This document shows positions 41,801-53,800 of a stretch of 64,000 nt of DNA, piece by piece. The notes below the pieces were generated by a model that did no database searches, was not told the origin of the DNA, and saw only the letters and a program-made list of their open reading frames with translations. Origin of the DNA: Lethocerus indicus (Eukaryota; Arthropoda; Insecta; Hemiptera; Belostomatidae). Numbering within the stretch: the stretch's first letter is position 1; each line of letters opens with the position of its first letter. The position numbers and the translations under genes were made by a program. The DNA is taken from contig JACDQD010000006.1 in assembly GCA_019843655.1 (NCBI GenBank), positions 6,564,034 to 6,628,033 on the forward strand. Direction: 5' to 3'.

Positions 41801-44800
41801 CTCGCTTTGATTTCAGAAAGTGATATTCTCGGATGGCGGTGAGACCTTCCTGATGTGGAAGGAGCCCGACATCCAGCTCTACCTCAAGGTGTACCTCTTC
41901 AACATAACCAACAGTGAAGCCTTCCTCAGCGGCGAGGACGACAAACTGAACGTTGTTGAAGCCGGCCCATATGTTTATAAGTGAGTACTGTTTTCTGTGC
42001 AACGGGCGGAGAGCTTAGAATCAATTCAAAATATAACATACTAAAAAAATAATGGAGGTACAAATATCCTGCATTCATACACTAAAATATTTGATCCTGA
42101 AAATCATTCATTCAGGAATGTCAGGAAATGTAAAAATAAAAAGAATGAACTACTTTCATTGAAGCTTCTTTCTCGTACTTCTTACTTTTGCGGCAACGAT
42201 ATACATTTCTTTAGTATTCAATAAATATCAATTTATCCACAGAAACAGGTCTGATTTATTATGTCTTTTCTTCGAACGCAATAAATTTTCGAATACCAAT
42301 AATTACAGCGGTTTCCTGGGGCGGCTGCCATATACCGTATATAACAATTACACGTATATTTAGAAGTCCTTACACGGGCGGGTATTAACCAATCAGCTGG
42401 TCGTTTCGCTCGGCCACCAGGTAGGGGAAGCAGTGGCAAGGCGTCATTTAAGGAGGTGCCCGTTGGGCGAGCTCCTCTAAAATGTCGCTGGCCATTTCGG
42501 ACTGCTTCCGTGAAACTTTTGGTCGTGAGAAATTCAGTTAGCGATATACGAAAGGCGGTGTAATATACCGGCAAAGATAAATGGCAATTTCGAAAACCTA
42601 CGGAAACAATTATAATCTCAGGGCCGGGTCGCATTATTTGAAATTAACCGTTACCGATGGCAGAATGTTCAGGAAATAAAAATATAAATTGTTTCGTTAA
42701 TTCAATTCAATTAACCCGTTGTTAAATTTTATATCTCGAAGTATCGATTAAATAAATTATAGAAAGCCTTCTATATGGCTTCTATTTCCTGAAATTTGAG
42801 GAAATAATTAGTTATATCATTGGATCGGTCCGTAGCTCGATTTATTTTAATTGTTTCTAGGCAAGTTCAGGACCCTTTAACCAGTGTTATTATAATTATT
42901 CATTTCTAAACGTATGGTCGCAGAAGGGAGGGGAACTCGTTGAGAAACCTTCGCCAATACCGAAGTGCGGAGTATTCTACCGTGTTGCCTGAGTAAGAGG
43001 TTAACCTTCCTTGATGATTCGTAGTAGCTGCGTTCTTGAGATACCTGCACGGCATTGAGGCAATCCGTTCTTTCCTGGCGTAAATTTTTATCAGGCAGGG
43101 ATTAAAGAAGTGTTAATCTTTTTTGTTTCTCAAGTTTTTTCTCAGAGTTCATTTCTGAACTCTACCGCATCACTGTGCAACGATTAAACAAATATTAACT
43201 TTTTACTGTCACTAGCAATAACGACACCAGGAATCAGGTAGTCAGAATAATTAATTGAAAGTAAAAAAATTTAAAAGTCGAAGAAACTCAAGAACTTGAT
43301 ACCATTCACTCCCACTAGCCTTGTCCAGGTATGTGACATCTGATTTACATCATTATAAGAAAATTAAGAGAAATAACTGAGTCAATCACGTATCAAAATC
43401 TTTCTTTACATAGACGTTTTTCGAAACTTTCTTCGATCCCATTAACAATTATATAACCTAGTTGAAAATTCAGAATTGATTGTTCCCACCTATTTAACTG
43501 CCGTCTTATATAAGTCTTGACATTTCGACGCGTAGACCTAATGAGTGATTTCACTTCAAAAGAAATATTCGATCTAATGGACTTCCGAGCGGCCCCCCTC
43601 CCAAAGAACCTGAAAGTTTCTCTCCGACCATTCTTGAGATTTCTTCCTGTCCAACACCAATCTGTTGAGTCACCGCCGGGCACGATTTCAAAACAATTGA
43701 TGCTACTGAAGATGGCGAGAGGCCGAAAGTTGGGGCAATTACCAAACAGTGTGGAAATTCGAACCAAATTAATAATAGCGGACAAATATCCGCGACGATG
43801 AGAACAGGTCCGGTGGGTAAATTATAGGAAAATAGAGCATCAGCTTTCTAACACGAACCTCAATTTTAACGGTACAAAAACTATTCTAATCACCCACGTT
43901 CCCGGTTTCCTATTGGTTCCGACCGCTAATTCGGATCAACAGTTCACTTGACAGCGGTGTCAAGCATTACAATTAGGAGCCGTAAATCTTTGCCCACAAT
44001 TCCCGGATATGAATGGAGTAGAGGGGTTGCGATATCGAAACGGTAAATATTCATGAGAAAGGGAATAGAGGTATGCGTCTCGCGGTGGCGTGGGTGCTTT
44101 CGCCGGGCGGATAGAGGACCGGCGGGACCTTCAGGAAGGCCGCTGGAGGTCGGCCGCGTCACTGACCCAGATAGGAAGGCGAGAGATTGGCCGGAAGTGG
44201 TTTGAAACACTTTTTTTTGTAAACGGAGTTAGAGAGACCGTCCGATGAGTTAGAGCCGGTCGACCTCTGTAACCTCGAGTCGAACTCCTTCGGGGCTCCC
44301 CCCAGTCCTGGAGCCGTTGGTGTCATCTCCTGGCGGGTAACGGAATAAACGAAACAAAAATTCGGAAACTACACGGGCTTTACAATACGCGGGGGTTGCG
44401 TTTGAATTCGCCTACATTGGTTCCATCTTCTAAATAAATATTTGAAGCCAATTAGGTAAGGGACCGAAAATGTAGAAATACATTATTTTCTTATACATAA
44501 ACAGGATATAGTTTACAATATACATGGATATGGTATTTACTGTAATATGATATAAGCTCTAAGGACCCAAATAACTTGCGACTAATTCTCGTTGAATTAT
44601 TACCTTTCCGTACACCTAGTTTCGTTTATATGAGCAACACCACGAGTTCTATTTGGACACGGCGGCCATATAACGGCACTTTTTCTCAGTTGGGAAGCAG
44701 TTCTTTACGGCTAAAACTGATTGAATAAATTAAATTGAGCATTTCTGGAGTTGTAGAGTTCCCCTCGGTAATTAGTTGAAGATTCGAATTGAAGAAAAGT

Positions 44801-47800
44801 TCAGTCCGCCACCGGGATTCGAATGCTTTCCTGAAGCTTTCTACCTACTTATTTATGAACAATAAGTCGGAATAAAACGAGTAACACGATTTTTAAGCAT
44901 ATTTTAGGCAAAATTAATTTTAAAATAGAAAATTACTTACAAATTTACCTGTGCGAATAAGTTATATGAGTGGCTTCCGGTAAGACCGCGAGTGTGGTAA
45001 AAATATCAGTTGGTAGGGGTTGACCCCCAGAGGTTCCGGGATTTTTCCTGGTATTTGGAAACCAGCTGAGTGGGCTCCATTTCAAGGAAACGTCTCGGGT
45101 GCTGATATTTTTATACTGATATTGCCGGTATTTGGCAATTAGATGAATATTTTTGCGAAATAGATTAAAAAATGAAAATAAACATTCTGACAATGTGTTT
45201 TCATTACGTGAGAAGTCAGTCTATCGGTCTCTTGGTCACTGTTGTTTTATTACTATGATGAATAGTAACCAATGACAACAATGTTAGAAGAAACTATGAA
45301 CACCACTAGTGCAACTTCAAATTAGCCGCGTTTCATTTAAATACCCTGCGAATTTAAAATTGGCTCAATAAAATTCTGCCAATTGTTGGCGCCTAATGCT
45401 TTGATCTGTTTGACAAATTGATTAGCCCCGTGAAAGCCCCCCCCCCCACTTAAACAATGGGCAAATTGATTTGAGGTCGGACGGCTACCGCGGTTGTCGA
45501 GCGTTCATTGTCATGCAAATCCGAGCATAACTCATGTAAAATTCAATGTGGGCGTAGCTCCTCTGTTTACAAGAGGCACAGCCATTCCAGAGCCGCCAGA
45601 GGCGCTATTTCATCACTAGGAGGGAGTTCGACTTTGCGTCGGAAAACTTCCTTTCCACCCTAATCCGATATTCTGAATTTGAATTAATGATGTAATTTTA
45701 TCTAAACTGGGAGCTTATTAAACCGTTTACGCCACCCCGTTCTAACCGCGTTCCTCTAGAAACACCAAGAAAGAAGTTCTCACTATCCTTACTCGCGCTA
45801 TAAATTGGCCCCTCTTATATCTGGACATCAGCTGGGAAGAAACTATTCAATGACAGTCTACCGAACAGAAATCTAATTAAGATACTGTTTCGAATCTCAC
45901 GAAATTTTCTTCTAACTGAAAATTTGAATCGACCAAGAGAAAAGATGCACATCTCTGTAGATTTCAGAGCTATTAATCTTGCAGCGCACTCATCCGTAAC
46001 CTAAAACCGCAAATGTGTTCAGTCTGCGACAATAATCTGCAGTAATAGTCTGCATTTCAGATTAGCCTAACGACTATAATTTCTTTTAAACTAGATAACT
46101 AGTCCATAAATCCGTATACTGATCATCGTCGGAACGTAAATTAGAACAATTAGAAATTGCAAGAATTGCAATAATGTTTAATATTCATTATTTCGAACAA
46201 TGTTTGAAATTTATTCGAATGTCTTTAGAAGGATTAATAATTTGATGCCGCCAATACTGTTGCCTTAATACAAATATTTTGTTTCTAAGAAGACAAACAC
46301 TAGATTTAAATTAGTCAATTGTAAGTTTTCATGGTCGACCGGGGAAGTCTCGACCAGTTCCAGTCACTGGGAGCAGATATATGCAAAAGCTGGATATTGC
46401 ATTAGATTAACAGCGGATAAACGTGTCTGGAAGGAAGTTGGTAATGATGCAATGTCAGAGTGCCCTCGGCGATTGCCAACTGCTCAGCGGGCACACTGAA
46501 AATGCCCACTCATCCAGATGTGGCCGGGGAAAGAATTCCAACTCCCGTGAGTCACACTGATCAGTGGCCGGGGCACGTCCTCCCAACCCCGTCCACGGTG
46601 CCGCCGTTTTCCTGGAACCCAGTGAAACCAGCTTTTTTGCCGCCCGCCCAGCAGGTTAGCTACGTTCGGGTGGGTTTCTGCAAGCGTTGAACCATCCGGG
46701 CGATCTTCAACTCGGGACACCTCGGATACGCTGCCATCTGGAATGGCTCCACGCCGACAGAAGTCGATTATCAATAGATTTAATCGTCAGTAGCATTCCA
46801 ATAGGTACATACGCATATCGGGTACCTAATAGACATCCCAACGCGGTTACAGTGGAGTGAAGACAATTCATATTCCCATCAACTACTGCCTTTCATGTTC
46901 CTGAATACTAAAATTTAGTGAAGTAATTTTTAGTTATTTAAAATAATTCATCTACCAACAATTTAGCGCCGCATTAAACATCCGTTTTCAAGGGAAACCC
47001 GTTTCAGTATAATATACTACTACATACGGGGGTTTGCAATATCCTGACCCTATGAGATTTTCTATCTCCTCTTACACTAGACCGGTTTCCTCTGAGCCTA
47101 CGCAGTTTATAATCGCATGGGGACCGAAGATGGCGAGTACCAATACTTCGATAATTAAACCATCTCTCTCAGCCTCGTTTAAATAGTTCTCTGTATTAAA
47201 TCGTCTTTTTATTTTAAGCTTCCTTGTATAATACAGTACATAATTTATTTTTTCAGGGAGGCTCTGGCCCACGGTAACGTTACTTTCAACGATAACGGTA
47301 CGATGTCCGCGGTACCCTACCACCCGCTCACCTATGTTCCTGAGCTTAGCAACGGCACAGAAGACGATATACTCGTCTTACCGAACATTGCTCTGCTGGT
47401 GAGTACCATGGACCATTTTTTAATAACGGAAAAATTTCCGTTGGGACAAATCGGAAAGTAAGATCAATATTCTATTACCAGACGATGGGTTCGGCAAATA
47501 TCCAGCCAGCAGGAAAAGTTAATCTTGTATTTTTGGAACACAAATTTCATCATTCCTTACATGAAACCCTTAGCGACAGTATTCTAATTTGAATAAATAG
47601 CTAACTCTTGGACTTTAATTGGGCGGTGGCCGCTTTCGTTTGGTCGTGTCGATTCTAAATGGAATTCCGTAAAGGTTATTCTCCCGACTCACCGGTCCAC
47701 AGTCGCATTTAAGCCTCAACACCCCGCCGCTGCCTCGATGAGATCGAGATACTGAATATATTATGAGATCGTCGCGATTTTTCATAAAACGTTTCCACAT

Positions 47801-50800
47801 TTTTATGCAGATCTGAACACAAAACGCGTCGTATATGTTGTATAACAAGGTCTTATTAATATTTTACGACAATCTCGGGATGTATGTTTATTTCCTCTCG
47901 CTGCCAGTTAAACCGGATTGATGTTTAAAAATAATGCCCCCATTACATTTGTTTTCAAATCGAAACAACCAACCTGGTGCCTTAAAATAAAGTAATCATT
48001 AAATGTTTCATGCACACAGTAAATCGCATGTCTTATGTAATGTTATTACTGAATAACAGCTGTTATCCTGAATTTTTTTAGCCCTAGAAATTTTCCAATT
48101 TACGTCAATGATGATGAAATTGTTTTCTTAATGGGTACACGATATTTCAACACTTTGAAGCCAGTAGGGCACAGAACAAAAAGAAACCGAATAACAAACG
48201 ATTGCATCTGGCCTGTTCGGCTTAAGATAGCTTGAAGCCGGCCCCCATTCCAGCATCAGATCAAAACGAGCTGCAAGGCTGGGAAGTCGAATAATTACGC
48301 CGGTTTTGCATTTTCCCAGGCGTAATTGCGTCAAATGCACTCGCATTGTCGAAACGACCCATCAAGTCGGTATTGAATTGCGCACTCCTCGATGACGTTA
48401 AACCTGCGATAATTTCACTCTCCAGAATTTAAATTGGACAATCAAGTTGTTTCCACTTTTTAAGTTTAGCGGTTGATCGAATTACGCGCTTCATTTCTTT
48501 ATCATCCGATTACGATAATAGTACTGATTATTTACGAATGACTATAGAAGAGGGTATCACAGGGAAGTATGTATTCCTTTTTTGCGAGAACAGTCAGCTT
48601 CCTTATTTCTTATTTAGAAACTTTCGTGTTATTATTATGCAATATATGGCCCACTACAGAATATATTCTCAGTTAACACAAATTCGACGTCTGTAATTGA
48701 AACTATAAAAACTGGCTACATTTCACAACAGTTACCTTTCGCAGTCCGATTTGGTAATAAGTATTTTGAGGTAAATGCCTAAGGAAAATGAAAAACTCGT
48801 GGCCTAATTGGCGACTGAATAATGATTACTGGGATAGTTGTGGTGTTGAATGAACGGTGGCGCGAGTTGAAACAGCGCTGGTGCTTAGGCGCTCGAAGTA
48901 TGTAATGCTTTCTAAAAAGGTATTAAATTCAGCTCGGGTCCCTGGACGCGGACTGAGTCCGCCTCACGCACAGAATAAACAAACCGTCTATCTCCCCCTT
49001 CATTAGCAACCTATCATCACTGCCCATGTGTGAACCTGTCGCATTGCCATACTTTGCACAATACGTCCAATATTGCACACACGAACACATATATACTTAC
49101 ATAACAAATTACAGACGTGTAAAAAAACAAATTGGCGTTATTTATTTTTCATATTTTCCAGTTTTTATTGAAGCGATCGCATACTGTACTTTTTTCGGCC
49201 TATAAGTAAGACCTTTAAAATATGTCCTTTTGTTTGTTTATTCTATGTAAGATGTTGTCCGTTTATTAACGAGTCATTGAGCAAACTTCAAATATAAGCA
49301 CTTATATGAAAAGTAACTAATTCAACGACTTCTTCAATTTCCTTACGAGTGTTGGTTATTTACTCCATTCTGTTTGGCTTGTCTCAGGCTTTCGGGCATT
49401 AGTATGTTCCCCTATGTAATAATTACTAATATAAGGCAATACAAAACACAAACAGAATATCGCCGGAATGATCATAACGGTACAAACACAGGTTGAAGTA
49501 CTTGAAATAAACAACGCTCAAGTTGAACACGCCAATATGATCGCTCAGTCGATAATATTATTCGAACGCGAATCACCACCGGCCTTTCTAATAACCAGTT
49601 CCCGTAAAGACCGTCCAACTCTGAACTATCGTATCGCCGCTGTAGCCACAGGCGTGTTATTTTTGCAAATAAAGTTTTGAAAGTCTACTTACGGCCTTCG
49701 ACATATTGACGGGGGGCCGACCGTTCAACAGAAAATGCGCGGTGAATCATTCAAATCGTGACTCGCGTTGTACAATCGTACAATCTGCAAAACAATTACG
49801 GCTAGCAGCTCATTTCACTAATTTGTAACAGACACATCCGTTTCCAACTATCGAAAGTGATAAACAATATGTCAACGCTTAATACAACCTAATATAATAA
49901 AAAATACTTGTTAGTGTGAAAATCGACAACCATTCAAATTTGACTTTGGAAATCCACAATAAGGTTAAACGAAAATAACATTTGCAATTAAATGAAATTT
50001 TAATAATTACGAGGGAGAAATGTTAAGGGATAAAACTCTCGGCAGAGAAACTATTAGCCTATTTTGTTTACTTAGTCACAAGCGCAGATTATTATCTCTC
50101 TAAGTAAAAAATTTGACTTACTTCTCTGACCTAGTTCAAAGCCAGTCGTTTGTGTTACATAAAGATCTCGAATGTCCCGTTCGCGCATAAATTATGCTGG
50201 TTTTTTACGGCCACCGCGTTATAATCTGAAAATATTCGTGGGGCGGATAATATTGTAAAATTCGGCCGAATTAATAAAACCAGTCGCCGAACCAATACGG
50301 AATATAGAACCGGGTCTCGGAAATGGTTTCCTGGAGAAAGCACGTTTTCTGAAATGCTTATATCGCCAGTTTAGTTTATCTTTATTATTCCTGGTGTGAC
50401 AGGAAAATTAATTTCAGGCAGTGCGTCGAATCATTAAATAGAACTGGACGGTGGATATATTCAAACTTTCCAGTTTCTGCTACTGTTTATCGTTCGCAAC
50501 TAGTTTTCAGGAATTATATGATTTTTTAATAACAGGATACACAATTTATAAATGTCTCTCGATAAAGAATTTTTTGCCTCCTACAAATGGACATAGAGCC
50601 AGGTTTAGTTTAACCCAGAGTTTGACCCCATTCGTTGGAAATAGTAGTAAGGTAGGCTTAATATATAAGGATATAAGGATGTGTACATCTAAATATACGT
50701 ACCGAGAGGCCTATAATTATAGCATCCAATCCATTCGTATACGCAAGAAATATTATCAAATGATTCGAATAACACTATCTTATTTTTATTATATTATTTT

Positions 50801-53800
50801 TTTCGGTATTGTAATGATTTCTGACTATAGGGCGGTGCTGATATAGTTGAAAATGTTACAGAGTTTCGCTCAGGTGTTGGCCAACTCCTCGTTGGTGGTC
50901 CAGATGATGGGCAAGATGGTGATGAGGCAGTCCGGGGCGAAGCCCCTGGTGCCCATGACCGCCAAAGAGTTCATGTTCGGCTATACAACATCACTGGTCA
51001 CGCTGGGCAATAAATTTCTCCCATCCTGGATAAAATTCGACAAACTTGGCCTCATCGACAGGGTAAATTTTTATTTTATTATGCTTTTTACAATAGCTTG
51101 TAAAACAGAAGGGAAACCAACATTTTCAAAAACTGATTTTCCTTTCACTCGGTCTTCGGTACATACCTCATATCTGTTATAGCCGAGTGTATATACTTGC
51201 AGATGTACGACTTCGAGGGTGACACGAGCACAACGTACACGGGCGTGGACGACATCAGGCTGTCGGGCCTTCTTGAGAACTACAACGGGCACCCCTACCT
51301 CACCCAGTGGAAGGCCCCCTGCAACAACCTCACCGGGGCAAGCGACGGGACAAAGTTCAATTCTCTCATAGCCAAAAACCAGAGCCTACTTTTCTTCAGG
51401 AAGTCCCTCTGCAGGTCAATTCAACTTGTAAGTGTTAACAACTGGTCCCCGAAACGACCATTTGCCTTAGGGGGAACGCGAAAGCCATCAAATTTAGTCT
51501 CCTGATAATCTTATCAATATTACCTTTCACATTACAATCCAGTAAAACTCAAATTGGCCATCTTTGATTAAAAAAATATTCATTTAATTCGCAGAAATAA
51601 TTCGGGTCAATATAACATGAAAAATAAGAGTTCGGTGTATCGAGGGATAGTATAACTTGAGTACTACGAGGGGTTCAGTGTATTGAGGGTTAGTCTAGCT
51701 TGAAATACAAAGGCGTTTATTGTATTGAGGGATAGTATAACCTGTAGAACCTAATGAATTGAAGTTACCAAATAAATGTCGTTGACTTTGACATTCAGAT
51801 TTGATATTTACCAATATCCCGGCACGGATAATGTTTCTGAAACCTGTTAAACAAAAATAATTTAATTATTTTTTTCTTAAATAGTTTTCATTAATTTTAC
51901 TGAGGATGTTTTCAATTTAGGTTAAAGTGGGCGAAGAGATGGTGAACGGCCTGCCGGGCTTCAGGTACCACTTTAAGAACAATTCAATGGACAACGGATA
52001 CTACGATGAGATCAACAGTTGCTACGTGACCGACAGGGGTCTCGCTATGGGCTTGTTGGACGTCAAGTCCTGCTATTACGGTAAGCCGGAATCGGTTTTT
52101 TGGCAGAACCTCTTTATGATGAACATTCCTGGATTATGCTACTTTCTAGCCTGATATTCGTTCTAGGGCGGCCGAAGTTTGGCAATAAAAATTTTCTAAA
52201 ATGCCTTCCAGGAGAAAATCGTCGGAGAAATCAAAAATTTTATTTTCTAATTTAAACTTTCTTTTTTGGGGGGGAGCTTCGAATTCTTCCTTCTGGCTAT
52301 AAAAGGAGAAGACGACAAACGGGCACTAAAGATTTTTGAAATGAGATCTCTTCCCCGCATTAAATGATCTAACGAGGATCGTTAACTGTTCTTCCTCTCG
52401 AATTTATAATCGTCATAACGTATCAATAATAAACACATTTAGAGCTATTGTTTCGTATAATGTCTGCTACCATCTTGTTGTTGAGACAACCTATACCTGG
52501 TTGTCGGTAACCTATGTACTTAAACAGTGAGCTTCACCTCTCCAATTTGGCTAGGACTTGTAATATTATATAACTTCTCAACGTCTTAGATCATAGTGAA
52601 AATTTGTTTCAGGCTTCCCGATTGCCCTGTCTTACCCACACTTCCTTCAGGCTGACCCTAGGCTAGTCGAAGACGTCGTTGGAATGAACCCGGACAGAGA
52701 AAAGCACGGAACTTATTTCGTTATAAACGATGTAAGTTCTTACTACATACAATTTTAATTTCTGGTTTTTGTCTGTTTTAAAAATGAATTATTTTCAAAA
52801 ATGTTATTCGAAAATAAAATTGTTTTCTATTTGTTTTTGATCTGTACAATAGTTATTCAAAATGTTTGCAGGAATCCGGGCTACCGTTGAACCTTTCGGT
52901 GAAGATGCAGATCAACATGGCGTTCGGCAATTTGAACAGTATACCGATCGCGAAGAAGTTCAGCAACAAAGTTCTACCTATGCTATGGACGGACATAGTA
53001 AGTTTCTAATGTCGCCCCACTCGATCGTTTAGAAGAAGCCAACCAGGTTTTTATGACTGTTTTCGAAACAGTCCTAGGATTTAAACCTAACGTGGGCAGC
53101 ACTCGACGACGGCCAACGAGGCACCTCTAATGCTTGACTTTCACTTTATCCTAATGTTACCACAAGGCTATATAATTAAGTAATGGATTATTAATTGGCC
53201 ATCTGTGAATCCGAAAGTACTCATTAGAGTAACCGACAATGAATTTATAACGTTTCTATATTTAATTGTAAGGTCCGAGAAATTCTAAAAACCCACTCCA
53301 TTAAAATCTGATATCACAACCGAACCCTCTAGGACGATACCTATGACAAATAGGTGTATTGATGGAAAGTATAAGTAAAACGGAATGCGTTCGTGTTTTG
53401 ACGGATAGCATAACTTGAAGAACAAGGCGTTTGAGTGTATTGACGGATAGTATAACTTGAAAACAGAAGGCGTTCGGTGAATATTATGAAGGAAAATAAT
53501 GTTTCGGTGCATTACTTACTAAAAAACTATAGCTAAATAATTCTAACAAATCCTGTAAACAAAATATCATTTACTTTTGTGTTTGTTTAAATTATTACTT
53601 ATTCTTGGTTTAATTTAAGAACATGAAAGAACCCTGAGTTATTATATGTATCATAGCCTTGTGGAACACCCAGCAGGTATTTTATGATAATGGCGACTGT
53701 ATTTACTGCGCTAAATTAAAAATATTTGTCCTAGACGATGCCATCGTTGCCGCCCTATATGATAAGGAGGTTCTTCCTGTACCTGAGAGTGGGTCCGATA

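Noticed and set aside
43517..43801. Overlapping open frames on both strands near 43.5-43.8 kb
   Set aside because: They run across a hammerhead-family repeat fragment and have no protein signature.
45433..45450. C homopolymers near 45.43 and 54.48 kb and similar runs
   Set aside because: Simple homopolymers without other structure; noted only as places where sequencing length may be unreliable.
50451..50846. 131-codon frame just before CD36-family exon 5
   Set aside because: AT-rich intron sequence; the receptor reading begins only after the acceptor at 50,861.
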